From NCBI GenBank assembly GCA_036785705.1, contig JAWUZG010000084.1, forward strand, positions 10,863,501 through 10,927,500: a DNA stretch of 64,000 bases, written 5' to 3'. Positions 35,527 through 48,877 of this stretch are shown here, in pieces (position 1 is the stretch's first letter; the number at the start of each line of letters is the position of its first letter). The position numbers were made by a program, and so were the translations under genes. This DNA comes from Acanthornis magna. Its lineage: Eukaryota > Chordata > Aves > Passeriformes > Acanthizidae. Below the pieces are notes generated by a model. That model was given only the letters and a program-made list of their open reading frames with translations. It did not search any database and was not told where the DNA came from.

Positions 35527-37434
35527 GATATTTAATCATTTGACAATAAGATAAGAAAGGCAAAACTCTGTTTTCAGAACTTCATGGGAAATGTAATACA
35601 TGGAGAATTCCCAAAGATTCTATTGAGTGTTACAGAATCTGCATGAACAGACCGGGATTAAAGCTCATAGAATTAAAAAAAGGCAGAATTTTTTAAAAGT
35701 CACTTCAGAACCATAAAATTGCTTTGAAGTACCTAAGCTAAGCTGATTTTCAGGACTCAGCTGCCATCTTGCCAAACATAAAATAAAACATATATCAAGA
35801 AGTAAAGAATTTTAGGGCATGTAAAAAAACAATCTTCTCAACATATTAGTTTGCAACGTGAACTTAAGAACATGAAAAAGTTTATTCTGTAACTGAAAAA
35901 GTTTTTCCTTCCTCCTTTTGTTTTGTCTCAGGTTTTTCACCCGATTTCACAGCTGAAAGAAAATGAATTCATATAAGAGTAGCAACATTAAAAAATAATC
36001 TTCATAATTTACTGCACAGTAGTTTGTTTCCAATATTGCAATAGATGGGAGTTTGAAGCACCCTGTGGCTTTGGCTGGAGCAGGAGCACTGTTTTAGCCT
36101 TGATTTGAACCTGCTGTTTACAACACACTGTAAGCCCTTCCCATATGGCTGACTTTTCGTGAGGTTTATGTGAAAAAAAAACCCTACTGCCAACCAAACG
36201 CAGCAAAAAGGAAAATATTTTGCATGTGCATATTTATTTTTATAATTACTTTGGAGTGCAAAATGAAAGAATTTGTATTACAGAAAATGTACATTGTACT
36301 CTGACAAAATAATTGTGCTGCTCTTTTGGTTGTTATTTGCCTTGGATGTAACACACAAAAGATGTGGGAAGTTCCAGTTGCAGCCTCTGAAGAGACTGGA
36401 TGTCCAAACTGCTGCGGTTTTTGCAGCTTTCCTGAACTGGGCTCCTGGTGCCTTTAAACATTTTGCCCCATTAACCACCTTGGGGATATTCTGTGCATGT
36501 GAGTATGCACATGAGTGTATTTAATTGATTGTTTCACCTTCTGAACTACTCAGAGATCTGGAAATTACTTTCAACGAGCAAACAAACCATGGGAATAATC
36601 TCTGGAACTTATCTCAACCTCTGGAGACTAACGTTGAGCTAAATACACCAGGAAGCCTGGATTTGCATTTCAGCACTTCTGTTTCTAGCTACAACCCAGA
36701 ATCAGAGATGAAATTTAAGAGGAAAAACAATTTATAGCTAGAAACAACTCAAAGCTAATTTAGCAAGGCTCCCTTGTATAGCATTTCACGTGTCCCAACT
36801 GTCCCTTCGCTGCACACGCTTAAGCCCTAACCAAGACTTATGCCTGCGAGCAAATACGTGCACCGAGAACATTCCTCATGCCCTTCCATGGCATTTCTCA
36901 GGGAGCAGAGGGACAGCACAGAGATATGTCTTGGTGATGCCTGGGCTCTAGAGCATGCTCCATCTCAGAGATGCAAAACAATCCAAAGAAGAAAGATGCT
37001 GTCATAATCAAAAGTACACAGCATGGGCTCGTGAGATTTGGGTCTTGAGTGGATTGTTTGAGACACAGAGCTCTGAGGTATGTAAAGAATTTAACTACTA
37101 ATCCCATGGTTTCATTCCCATTTTTCATCCCTAACTGTGCACGTTTTCCCTGTTGCCACAGCTCCCAAAGCGTAACACACCTCTCAGACTCATCGTGACA
37201 CTGCTGTGGACACAAATGCATCTTGTCTGTTGACTATTCACACAAGGCCGGCAGACTCCAACCAGCCACAGGGCTGGGAGGAGAACAGATTTACAATTGC
37301 AGAAGCGGAGTTGAGCCTCCCAAATAGAAATGAACGGGATGCAAACTTCTGAACTTTGGGAAAGTTTAAATCTGTCTTTTCTCAACTCACAGCACTCTGA
37401 CTCAATACTCATCTCAATGCCTCACTGCAGTTTG
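35527..37434. other. KCNQ1 intron segment, nothing recognised
   Basis: AT-rich at the left, more balanced from 36270. Overlapping ORFs on both strands at 36273-36524 and 36898-37412 have no domain. Confidence 0.5.
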
Positions 37435-37598
37435 GGGAGACAGGGAATAATATTTTTATTATTTCCATTCTACAGATGGTCGAGCTGAAGCACTGCAAGG
37501 TTTATTGACTTACTCAGAGTTGCACAGCACGCTTGAATGGAAGCAGAACCCCAGCTGGCCTGATTCCCACTCCCGGGCTTTTAGCCGTTACACTCTCC
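37435..37598 (+). mobile_element. Ancient MIR-like / amniote SINE remnant
   Basis: 'tttttattatttccattcta', 'cagatggtcgagctgaagca', 'attgacttactcagagttgc', 'acagcacgcttgaatggaag', 'cagaaccccagctggcctga' and 'ttcccactcccgggctttta'. This follows the family order from 'ttattatccccattttacag' to 'agaacccaggtctcctgact' and 'cccagtccagtgctctt'. The tail is the clearest of all the copies. Confidence 0.65.
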
Positions 37599-38084
37599 TG
37601 TATTTGTTCCTTTTAACATCTGATTATTTTACTGCTCTAATCAGCTCCCCATTTTATACTCAAATTATTTCCTTAGGTTACGTTAAACCCTTTTGTCATG
37701 TTACCCAGACAAAACTATAGATTTTTTTTTTCAGCCACACAAGGGCAGAAATTTAGCTTCTTCTGTTTAAGTGCAAACATGCACAGGGTCAGTGAAAGGA
37801 TCCAGACTCTGAGAAATTATTCCTCTGCTCATTTTCATGTTCACAACACGAATTGCATTAAGAGCAGAAATTAGTCATTAGCATCTCCCTGTATTTACTG
37901 AAAAACTAATAAAACATCCCATTTTAAATGCTTGTTACTGCATACTTTTGTTAGCATATCACCTCTCCCAGTACCAATGACTAAACAACTGACATAGCTG
38001 GATCTTGGCTGAGGCTGCTACAGAACAGCAGGAACACTGGTGAAGCATCTTCCAAAAGTGAGTTATTTATCTGGCCAGGGAGCA

Positions 38085-38121
38085 TTTTTTTCCCCCTTTC
38101 TCTCTCTCTCTCTCTCTCTCT
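38085..38121. repeat. Polypyrimidine tract with (TC)n
   Basis: A T-run and C-run lead into about eleven perfect TC units. All 37 bases are pyrimidines on the plus strand. Confidence 0.9.
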
Positions 38122-38495
38122 GTGCGCACTCATGAACCTGACCCAACACGTTTCCAGAAGAGACTCTGCGGCTGTTGTTGCCAGACAATGCCTGCAATCA
38201 TTTTTCTCCAGCCGCACATCCAAACTAGGGGGAGGGCTGGGGGGGGAGGAAGAGAGAAAAGCTCTTTTGTTTGGAAGTGTGAAGAGCTCTGTCAAAACAC
38301 GTCTCTTCAGGGTAGTTTTAAGTTGCAGAACTGATAAGAAAAAAAATCCAACATAATGATTTCCTTCTGCTTGCTGTGCCTACCCTCTGAGCACTCCCCT
38401 CTGCTTCTGGTGCCCATTAGGAATGAGATAACTCTGGAAGAAAAGACCCTCCCTGAAGGAATACATTCACTACGTTTTTTTCCCCCCTAGTTTTT

Positions 38496-38552
38496 CACAG
38501 AATCATAGAATCATTTGGGTCGGAAGATGACCTCTAAGATCATCGAGTCCAA
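38496..38552 (-). mobile_element. CR1 LINE 3' tail, short
   Basis: 'cacagaatcatagaatcatt', 'tgggtcggaagatgacctct' and 'aagatcatcgagtcc' is the complement of a CR1 tail of the 'ggactcgatgatctt' type. Sequence right of 38552 does not continue recognisably as CR1, so the copy is very short or diverged there. Confidence 0.85.
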
Positions 38553-40333
38553 GAAAAATCTGGTCTCTGTAATTCTCCCCCACACCACCACCAGGTACTC
38601 CCAAAGGGGCTTCCGTCTCCACATTAAATTGATGGAGTGTCCCAACGTGGCTGACAATCTCTGCTGATCAGGCTGTTGTGTTCAAAACTGATGGACTGTG
38701 GGGCTCCCAGGGGGGAGGGCCAGCGCTTATTTGGAGGTTCTCTTCCATGCAAAGTATGAAACTTATGAGCTGGGGAAACTGCCTCTGGCCAGAACCCAGT
38801 CCAGGGAAGTCTTAAGTGAAAAAAAAAAAAGTCTCTTAATGGCTTAGCAATAAAACCATGGGATCTGCTAGAGCATCTGACAGTCAGAGAGAGTTAGTTT
38901 ACTCATGATTTCACTTGGTTCTCAAAATTGAAGGAAAGCCATCATGCATTAGCCCAAAGTAGGTTGCAAAAGTAGTCTGTAAGAAGCAATGGAGTGTCCA
39001 ACAGGGAAGAGCTTTTGATTGTAAGGAGAGCGGGAAAACAAGCCAAACTCTTCTTTTCACACTAATTAATTAAATAAATAATATTCCTGCCAAAAAGTTG
39101 CCAACCACCTTCAAACTGAAAAGCAACGTGTTCACACTGGATTAGCCCAGGAACGTAGCAGTTCCTGTCCATTCCTGCTTACAATTTTTTTTTTTTTTTA
39201 ATAGAATAAAAAAGGTGTCTTTGCTTTGGAAAGAATTTTCTAATGTGTGACTACCGTAACGCAGAATAAAGCAGTCTGCTTAATCTTTTTATGAAAGATG
39301 AACAAAATAGATTGGTCTTTGTTCAAGTTTGTTCTAGAAACAAGCTGGACTTAATCCTTTCAATAACAAGCCCTGAATCTGTTCATAGACTGCTTCAGAC
39401 ATTTTTCTGAGGAAGAAATACATACCTAATCTCCAAGGTACCCATGCTGCTAATCTGGATCCTGCTATGCTGGGCTACTCTGTTACATCAGATTTCTTTT
39501 CTCTTTAAAACATACCAGAAGAGAAAAAAACCGCAAAAAACAAACCAACAAACCAACAACAGCAACAACAAAAAAACCCCCAATAATCAGAGGAAAACTA
39601 CAGTTAGCTTGGGGTAAAAGGGAATTTTCCAGTTTAAATGGATGTGCAGCCAATAACAAGCATAAGCTGTTTATGCAATGAGCTTCATCATTTCACTGTG
39701 CCTCTGCCAGGTTGCACTGTCTCACTGTATAAAATGGAAATTCACTCTGTGTGTGTGTCACTCTGTCTCTCTGGTGAGTTGAAAGAGGAATATGTTCAGA
39801 TCTTCTCTGCCCTTTAGCTCAAGGATAGAGTTTTGTACTTCTACATGGTTAAAACAAGGTATGAGTAGTCTTCAGCATTCCTCATGTGGTAGGGAAGAAA
39901 ATATGCCTAGAGAATATATCTCTCACCAATCCTAATCAAATTAATCAGTTACTTCTGTGGATTAGTAATTTAAGGAAAAACAGGTAGGCTGAGATAGGGC
40001 CTCACAGCCAAAATTATCTACCACATAATGAAGAAACTTCACACATTCTTCCTTTACAAAATATGTCTCAATAGTCTGGGGCCATCTGGAAACTCACACA
40101 CTCCTTTAGAAAAGCTTTTACTTTCATTTTCTTTAAAGTTACTAACAATTCTTTTGTGCCTTTTTTTTCCTTTCCCAACTCAGGAAAAAACACATTCAAA
40201 ACCCAGAAAAAAATTAATGGCTTTAAGGAATACCAACATACAACATCAGGACCTGTTTTTGGACACCTGATGCACACAGACCTTCCTCCACAAACAGGGA
40301 CAGTGTTGGTAACAAGGACCTTTGGCACTGATA
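38553..40333. other. KCNQ1 intron segment, nothing recognised
   Basis: Contains a T-run at 39185-39199 and a CAA/A-rich low-complexity stretch at about 39530-39580. No exon or transposon was placed. Confidence 0.55.
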
Positions 40334-40972
40334 ACAGAATCACAGAATGGCTTGGGTTGGAAGGGACCTTAAAGATACCCAGTTCCAGCTCCCTGCCCTC
40401 CCACTAGACCAGCCTGTTCAGAGCCTCATCCAGCCTGGCCTTGAACACTGCCAGGGATGGGGCATCAATAGCTTCTCTGGGCAACCTGTTCCGTGTCTCA
40501 CAGTAAACTTCTCCCTAATATTTAATCGTAACCTACTCTCTTTAAGTTTGAAGCCATCCCCCCCTGTTCTGTCACTACACGTCCTTGTAAATAGTCCCCT
40601 TCTGTCTTTCTTGTTGGCTCCCTTCAGGCACTGGAAGGCCACAATTAGGTCTCCCTGGAGCATTCTCTTTCCCAGGCTGTGAAATCCCAACTCTCTGAGC
40701 CTTTCCTCACAGGAGAGGTGCTCCAGCCCTATAATCATCTTGGTGGACTCCTCTGCACTCTCTCCAGCAGGCTGATGTCTTTTCTGTGCTGGGCACCCCA
40801 GAGCTGGGTACAGTGCTCCAGGGGGGTCTCACCAGCACAGAGAGGAGAAGCAGAGGATTATATGGGCAGAATCCCCTCCCTCACCCTGCACCCACACTGC
40901 CCTGGGTGCAGCCCAGGATACAATTGGCTTTTTGGGCTGTGAGTGCACACTGCCGGCTCCTGTCCAGCTGGA
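40334..40972 (-). mobile_element. CR1 LINE, longest copy in window (about 640 bp)
   Basis: The left end carries the terminal 'cagaatcacagaatgg' and 'cttgggttggaagggacctt'. Moving right it passes through the ORF2 C-terminus ('gatggggcatcaatagcttc', 'gggcaacctgttcc'), then 'ctggaaggccacaattaggt', 'ccccagagctgggtacagtg' and 'gctgtgagtgcacactgccg', the complement of the 3' part of the ORF2 region. The minus frame at 40418-40738 still encodes a degraded piece of it (segments such as CEERLRELGFHSL). It is 5'-truncated and inactive, and lies in the same orientation as KCNQ1. Confidence 0.95.
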
Positions 40973-42872
40973 GTCAAAGGAATGCATTAGTTTGTGCTGC
41001 TGCTGATGGCAGCTTCCTGTTCACAACTTCTGTAAGGAGTATGGGAGAGGATTAATGTCCCTATCCCTTCATGCTGATCCAACGAGCAGGTCAGACACTA
41101 TGCAGCTGACAAACGTTTCTTGAGGGCAGGGAAGATTGCTTTTGTTTCCACAAGCAGCCCAGGGTCCTGGCTTCTGACTAGACCTCCCTTCTGTGACATC
41201 TCTCGGGCCAGCAGACTCCTTGCTTACCTAGGTATGATTCAGAGGCCAGAAGAACTCAACTAGAGATCAATATTTTTTTATTCTTCAGTTGTCTGGGATG
41301 AATAGCTCAACAGCTTCATATATCGGGCCCTGCAGACGTGTCAGCATGCTGCTGTTTTTCAACAACATGCAATGATGAACCACTAATCCCAAACTAGCTT
41401 CTGTCCTTCACAAAACTTTCCTGTTCTGAAAGCCCTCCTCTGCCTGATAGGTTCATCAGCTGCTGGAGAGATTGTGAATAAACTGTTCTTTATTTATGAT
41501 GTGCTGTTTACTTCTCCAGACACATGTCCTGCTTAGTTTTACAGCTGTAGAAATCCTTCAGCAAACGTATTCCTGCTTAATCACAGCACAGGACAAGAGA
41601 GTCAGAAAATACTGTGACTCCAGGAGCAGAGAAGTGACTGATACAGGGGCTGAGTCCTGTGGCTTACAGACTGTATACTGCCCCAAACAATGCTAATGTA
41701 TTTCCCACCAAATCCTGCCTTCAATGCACTTACATGTCATGAACAAGCCACTTCGCAAATTTCTGCATTAACTAAATACAAGAGTGGGAAATAACACTTT
41801 AAGTTCCCTGCTCACAGAGCTAATGGCTAGACATTATGAAGGGAGGTATTCAGATAAGAAATAGCCTCCAGCTAATCTTTTCCTGAAACCATACAGAAGG
41901 CAATAACCTCATACAAGCCTGAGCCTGCTGTCCCTTCCACTTACGTCTTCAACTTGCCTGACAGTAAATTTATTTTTCCTTTAATCAAAGAACCCTTGAC
42001 TGACCATTTCATAGGGTCTAATCCAGCTTCCAGTGAAGTAAATGGAAATTAAATTGTATCCCCACTATACTTAGAGAAGAAAATTAAAATTAATAGTTGA
42101 AACCCCCACGTAGGCAGAAAACATTGCAGCGAGTACACGCATTAGGGAACTTAACAGGCATGCACAACAGGGTATATAATTTCTAAAGGACAGAGAGACA
42201 AGTTCAGAAATTGTTCTGGTTCCACACGACAGCTCAAACCGAAGGTACATTTACTTTCATCTTAGTTAAAAGACAGAGAGGAAAGCCCCTTCTAAATCAT
42301 AAGTGAATAATTACAAGATGCTGTCAGTGACAAATATTTTAGATTTGAAATACTTTCTTAAAAGTTAATTTCACAAGTATGACTATGTGTCAATGTCTAA
42401 CCTAGCTCTCTTTTGAACTGAGTTTCTTATGACTGCAATGACTTCTTATTTTGGCAGGTCTGCTCCCAACAACAGTAAACCTGGAGAAGCTGAAGAAGCC
42501 ACAGAAAAAGAGCTGTGTGGAACTGCAGTGTGAATGCACACTGGAAGAGTTCTTCACACAATTATACCACATGCATGAGCAACAACAACCATTATATCCA
42601 TTACAACTTGCATTATCTATTCATTATCACACTTTCGGGACTTAAGACATGCTAGACTTTATACTAAAAAGAGAAGGAGAACAAGGGAAAAAGACGGTTC
42701 CTGCTTCAGGTGTCTCCTACTCCAAGGATTATAGAGTGGCAACAAAGAGATGGGGGACAGGAAGGACAAAATGGGCAGCATGATGGGTACTTTATCCTGG
42801 CACGAATTTTACAGAAGGACCTGAAAAAGCAGAATACCTCTAAGGTATTTATGGAGACCGATTCTGAGCAGA
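40973..42872. other. KCNQ1 intron segment, no exon recognised
   Basis: AT-rich. A donor-like gaagac/gtaagt on the minus strand at about 41940 was examined as a possible KCNQ1 exon and rejected. One ancient repeat motif lies at 42009-42051. Confidence 0.5.
42009..42051. repeat. Copy of ancient 'gaagtcaatgg' repeat motif
   Basis: 'catagggtctaatccagctt' then 'ccagtgaagtaaatggaaat' parallels the fossil 'gggcctgatccaaagcc' plus 'cattgaagtcaatggaaa'. Confidence 0.4.
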
Positions 42873-42916
42873 TACACACATATATATGTGTATTATATAT
42901 ATATATAGTGTGTGTG
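42873..42916. repeat. (AC)/(TA)/(TG) compound microsatellite
   Basis: ACACA leads into TATATA units and ends in GTGTGTG. Confidence 0.9.
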
Positions 42917-45900
42917 CAGGATGAAGTACAAACAGGCTTCTCCAGGAAGCAGGTGATGCAAGCTGGTGTAAACCATGAGCCAAAGGCAAGGTGACAGATG
43001 AAGGAGATAGAACATGAAAGATCTTTAAAATTAATCTAAGTGCCGTATTCTCAGTATGATGGCGAAAGTGTTAGAAGGATGCAAAGAGAATGATGAAACA
43101 TCAAAGCTGAGGGCTTGGAAACAGATACTTCAGTCAATTAAGACAGGGTGAAATTATTGCATTTAGAATCAGATAAAATAATGTTGCAATAATGGAAATT
43201 TTGATGGCAACAGCCTAACCAAGTCTTAATATTAATTAAGAACAATAATTAATATGGTTTTACCCAAGTGAAAACAAAAAGCTATTTCCAAAACACTATT
43301 TCCACTGAGTGGAATGGTAAATGGTGTAACAGCAGTAATCTGTATCCTCACAATTCAATAAAATTACATTTCAGAAGAAGTATCAAGCTTTTGAAGAAGT
43401 TGCTCTGTCTTGCTTGGAAGTGGATAGGCTGAGTATGCTTTTAACACCACGGAATAGAAGTCATTGGAGTTTCTATGCTGTTACTCAGTTTTGCAATATT
43501 AAGTTCTGTACTATAAAAACATACTCTTTAAAGATTACAAATTCTGGCATCCCATGTCTATAACTCATGTTACAAATGTTTACAATTACAGCTCTATTTA
43601 CTTTTCCTCTTCCCCCCCCTTACAGTGAAACTGATTTATGTTAGCACTGACAATAAGAAGTAGAAAAAAAAATATTTCATCATCTTTAGTTTATCCCGTT
43701 AGGGTTAATGCTATTGATGGCTATTACTAGGCGAGATGAAAGAATGAAAGAATCACCGATAGATTCTTCATAATGAATTAGATTTTAATAGGAAATGGCA
43801 CGGGTACTCTCTAGTAACCTGGAAGCTCAGTTGTAAAAGATTTGAACCTCTGAAGAAGATTTCACCATCTTTTTCATAGCTTGTGCTTTCTGTCAGGTTA
43901 AGTACAGTCTTTAAAATCATCTGTCCTTGTGTCTCAGGACAATACATTACATAAGAAAATACGGATTTAATACATGACAGTGAATTAGTATTAGCCTTTA
44001 AAGGCATGTATTAACAAATATTTCTGTCCACATGCAAGTATTCAATGTTTTAAGAAATACCTATTTTACATTTAAAAATAACAAAATGTATCATTTTTAT
44101 ACTTAGAAAATCCCGGTAGTCAAACCAAATTAACTGAGACAGCTCCACAGATGAAATAGCTATTAAAAAACCCAAAGATGATGTTTTTGAAATGTAGAAC
44201 AAATTTCATCCATCCAAACTTTACAAACTAGCAAATAAGGTATGGAGACTCACACATCCCATAAAGCCTTACTTTTCGAGTCCAAGAAACACTTCTTGGC
44301 CCACATACTCAAATTCTTCCCAAAACCACCCAGAGATACTGCATATCTTAATGTTATATATATGAGCATTACATATGCTAAACCTATATTAACAAATCTA
44401 CAGTTCCAAATGTTGCACAGTGCATGTTTTTAGGAAATTATTTTGTCTTCACATGTCTGAGAACACTGAAAGATTCATCCGTTGAGTGGTGGATTCTACT
44501 CGGTACACTATGAATTTGTTCTGAGTCTGACACAATTCAGCACCTCTGGGGCAGTGCTATACGAGTTGTCTAGATTACTGGCAAAGTTGTATAAACCAGA
44601 GTGAATGATTTGCAAAACCAAATTGGAGAATAACCTACTTCTGAATGATCCAGCACTCAGGAGTGCAAAACTGTGCCATCAGTAACCCCAAATTTAACTT
44701 AAAAAAGGTTGATATCATGACTTACAAAACTAGCTATGCAACTTCTTGCATGGTGGAACTTGTTTTAAAATGGAGATTACCTTGAAGCAACCTCTGTTCC
44801 TTTCACATGACCGTGTTTCCAGCCACATCAGCTACTACAATTCACATCGAAAATGAGCACTGGAGCAGTAAGTGAAGCTTTGAAACTCCATGTGACTACT
44901 TACAGGGTAACACATCATATTTTGAACAGGCTATTTGATGTGCCTTATTTACAATACTTTGCCATTCATATGGACAATTCACATAATTATCTACCATGTT
45001 ACCCAAGAAATGCAACCTACTGACAGTTTGCATTTCTATCCCTTTATCACCCGAAAGAAATTGATTATGATGCATCCTTCAAGTTCCTACTGTAAAATTA
45101 GGACATAGCACTGTAAAATCTCACAAATCTTTACCTCTAGAGACTCTAGAGCTCAGCAACACAGAGATTTCTTGAATTTAGGGTTCTCGAGTCAAATGTT
45201 ACAGCTCTTAACCACATCGTATCTCAACTGATTCCCAAACTCTGAGAGAGTTCAAGCCCAAGTTTGGCTTGTCACCAATTCATACTTAAAAAAGGAGCAT
45301 TTATTAAAATCACTGAAGAGCTCTCCTTTGACTTCAATGAATTTTGAGTCAGACCTATAATCCATCAATCTCTGGTCTTCCCCCTAATCACAAAATTACC
45401 TGCAGGAATACATTTTTGCATTACAGGCCTCTGTTTAGCAGAGCACTGGCATGGCTCTACAAAGCTCACCTCAGAGATGATACAAGTTCTTACCTTTTCC
45501 CATCCTTTTATGTCAGAAGAGAAACACATTACTGAGTTCATGGCCCTCAGAATAAGAGCTATGACATGCACAAAACAACAGTGTATTTGCTTTTGGTGTT
45601 GTAGACACTTTGAAGTGAGTGTGAGAGAGACTGGGAGTGGGAGCGGGGAAGGGAAACAAAAACCTCCAACACCCTGAAATACATGAAGAAATACAATATT
45701 AAGAGGGGTCTCTGAAAGTTAGTGTGTAGTCATTGTGGAAAAGTCTAAAGGCTATGTATTTACAGGGATTTTAAAAAAATTGGTTCTCTTCTGAAGCTTT
45801 GTTTTATTTTTGGAATCAGTGGAATGCTGGATTTAGCAATCAATCAGTCAATACAAGTGAATTGAGTTTCTGAAGTCAAACAGGCTGTGTCAGTACTGCA

Positions 45901-46606
45901 TCATCTTTATGCAATAAACGATTACCAAATCTGTCATGTTACGTGTCATAAACCAAAAGCCAAAGCAAACCCTTGGGTAAAACTGTCTTTTCTTCAGTCA
46001 TGTTTTCTGCTAAGCTTCTCCTTCTTTCTTGGACTGTCAGTTAAGCTTTATACCAGAGCAGAAAGAGTTGCAATTAATTACTGGGAAATGGGGATCTGCA
46101 TAATTAATTTTTTTAATGTAAAAAACATACTACATGCTTTCCTACACCACATATGTATAAATAACAACAGTCCACACCACAACAGACAGGTATTACAACT
46201 TATTTTGGAGGATTCCATTCCTGTTTATCTGTCTCTCAAGACTCCTGATTTGGGGCTGGAAAACAGTGCTCTGTTATCTTTACATTGCTTGACAATTTAC
46301 TTTTCGTTTCACCTGTTTCCTCCTGGAGTTACAGCTGCAGGCTCACAAAATTGCCTGAGCCTGGAGAGATAAAAATCAAAAAATCAAAACCCAAAACAAA
46401 CAACTCCCCCATCTTTGCCTCACCCTGAAATATCTCAGTTTGATAATAATGCAAAAAAAGGGAGATAAATCTCTCCCATGAATAAACTTTCTTTTCTCTC
46501 CATGCAAATATTGGCAGTAGTGACAGATTTTATTAAACTGTGTCTTGCAAGATTCAGTGACCAAAGTGAGCTGGGCATCAGTGGAGCTCAAGGTTTTGAG
46601 TCTTTT
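42917..46606. other. KCNQ1 intron segment, no exon recognised
   Basis: AT-rich, especially 43100-44450. One ancient motif copy at 45318-45364. The plus frame at 45887-46372 is open for 161 codons but is hydrophobic, low in complexity and without a domain; taken as chance. Confidence 0.5.
45318..45364. repeat. Copy of ancient 'gacttcaatggg' repeat motif
   Basis: 'agctctcctttgacttcaat' then 'gaattttgagtcagacctat' parallels 'actcccattgacttcaatgg' plus 'gctttggatcaggcccta'. Confidence 0.45.
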
Positions 46607-46797
46607 CATAGAAGGCCTCCAAGATCATTGAATCTAACTTTGGACTGAACCCCATCATATTAACTGAACCATAACACTCAGTGCCAAGTCCAGTCTCATT
46701 TCTCAAACATTTCCAGGGATGGTGACTCCACCACTTCCCTTGGCAGCCCATGCCAACCCTTGACAACCCTTTCAGTGAAGAAATACAGTTAACATGC
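46607..46797 (-). mobile_element. CR1 LINE fragment, older and diverged
   Basis: 'catagaaggcctccaagatc', 'attgaatctaac', 'ccatttcc'-type internal sequence, then 'cagggatggtgactccacca', 'cttcccttggcagcccatgc' and 'caacccttgacaaccctttc' complement the CR1 tail and ORF2 C-terminus. It is more diverged than the copies at 21685 or 40334. Confidence 0.85.
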
Positions 46798-48877
46798 GTG
46801 CCCTCCTCTAGCAAGAAGGAACAGATGCAAAAATCCTCTTCCTTCTTCTCCTGAAGAAATGCCAGATCTGAGCTAGGAAATGAGCTCAGTTCTGCACCAG
46901 CACGCTCCACCTAAGTCCAGACACTAACCTCCTTTGTGACTGCAACCCCTGAAGTTGAAAAGTTTCATTTCAACCACAGTAACCATCCCAGTTGTCATAA
47001 AATTCAGGGCACTGACTCATTCAAGCAACCGATGGCAGTTCCATGTGGCAACATATGGCTCTTGGTTTTGGAAAGGAAATTTTAGCATTATGACCCTCAT
47101 GAGGGAAATCAGTCTGGCAGTCGAGAGCACCATTTCCTATCATTATGGGGTTAAGGACATACTAAGTGGGTCTCATGATCTATAGAAATCTCATTAAGTG
47201 GACATAGACATAAACATGGGAGTAATGAAATACTTTTGGTGGAAATGTGACAGCTCCGAGCTACCCTATGTTTCCGCACTGATTATGATCTTGGAAAGAA
47301 ACACCTGCTTGTCAAAGAAACCTCTTCCAAGAAAAGTGGAGTAAAAACATAGAAATAATTCAGTGGCTTGATTAACACAACAATCACCATCACCAGGCAT
47401 TGCCCCACCTGGTATATCAGACAAAAGCTCAAACATCATAGTTTTATGACTAAATGTCAAAAAGACTTCCCACGATCAATTTGTTTCAATCCTTTGGATG
47501 ACATAATTTCCAACAAATAATGGGCAATTACTAAAGAGAAGCCAAGAGCAATTTGACTTATAGCAGGGTATATTTTAAAATTTCCACTGTAAAGCATTAA
47601 TCAAATTCATAAGATTTCAGAATATTTCATTCTGACACAACTAAAACCTCGAGCAGCAGTGCATACTTGCTTGTTGCTTGCATTCCCTGCCAAGCTGGTG
47701 GATTCCCTTTCTCCAGAAGTGCACTTGGGAGGTGCAGGAAGTTGGCATAGCTGATTATATCACTACAGGGAAGTGCTGTGTGGAGGAAACACAACCAAAA
47801 CCTAATGATTATCTGTGGAGCAAACAGCTCCATTGCTGCTGCCGCAGCCGAGGTTGGAGGAAGCTGCCCGATGGCTGCTCCCTGTGATGCCCCAAGCTCT
47901 AGGGCACAAAGCACCTTTATACAGCTGCCTTTCCACACTTCCAGCCAGAGTAGAAGTACCAGCCCCAAAGGAGAAGTGCCAACTGGCTGAACATCACAAA
48001 AGATGTTACAGGAGTTATTTAAAAGCACCAGAGTACCCACTTACTAGGGGACACACAAAGACAGTAAGAAATTAAGCTTTTTTCAGAAGGAGCTGGGCAG
48101 GAAATAATTTTCCTATCTGTTCAGAACGTGAAATATTTTTTTCTGTTTTCCTTTCTGCTGAGGACAACCTCAAAACCTTGCAAATTTGTGAATGTAAAGC
48201 CAGAGAGAGAATCTCAATCCCTTTTTCCCTGGGACAGCAGAGTCTACTAGTGAGGAAGTTAACAGGAAGTGGGGAAGCCAGGCCCCCATCTGTGCTTTGT
48301 GCAGTCCCAACAAAGAACCAACTTTTTAGCAGGTGATGGCCCCAGCCACTGTGACATTACCCAGTACCACAAGCTTCTCTTTATGCAAAGCTTTTGCTGC
48401 AGCAGAGATTTCAACCACAGTCTCCTCCAGTGCATGAGAACAGTACTGGCTCCTCTAGAAGAGGTGAGATGAGGAGGTCACTTGCTTTCTGTTTTTCCAG
48501 GAATTCCAATCTGGGCCCCTGAATCATCTTCCCAGTAAAGCTTTGTTAAAACTGGCACGCTCTTGATTTTTTTTTCCTTCTTATTTTCAGTTTTAACTAA
48601 TTTGACACTCTCTAAGGAAGAAAAATCAACAATATGTTGCTGGAAAATTTTTAAACAGCTCTTGTTACAAAACACAGCAGTGCCAAAGCCAGGAGCGGGA
48701 CCTGGGGAGGCTCATGAATGGTCACAGCTCTAATCACTCAGCTGTGTGCTTTCCTACTACTAATCTGTCATAGGAAAACAGATGGTGATGATGGTGCACG
48801 GGGCCAGATTCTTACACCTCTTTAACATTTACGACTTGCATTGCAACAGCATCTTTGGGACTTCAGGAAGCCTGGGG
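46798..48877. other. KCNQ1 intron segment, nothing recognised
   Basis: Overlapping ORFs on both strands at 47627-48075 carry no domain. No repeat placed except scattered A- and T-rich patches. Confidence 0.5.

Noticed and set aside
38085..38121. TC-rich tract as a splice acceptor polypyrimidine tract
   Set aside because: It is on the plus strand, opposite to KCNQ1, and is a simple repeat without an adjacent AG-bounded coding exon.
40418..40738. 106-codon minus ORF as a host gene
   Set aside because: It is the degraded reading frame of a CR1 element, not a cellular gene.
41920..41965. Minus-strand 'aggcaagttgaagac' before a gtaagt donor, considered as KCNQ1 exon 15
   Set aside because: It reads RQVED before the donor, lacking the final K, and the upstream codons (KNKFTV, preceded by a stop) do not resemble the KCNQ1 sequence before RVEDK.
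45887..46372. 161-codon plus ORF rich in hydrophobic residues
   Set aside because: No family resemblance; the hydrophobicity follows from T-rich sequence rather than from membrane-segment design.
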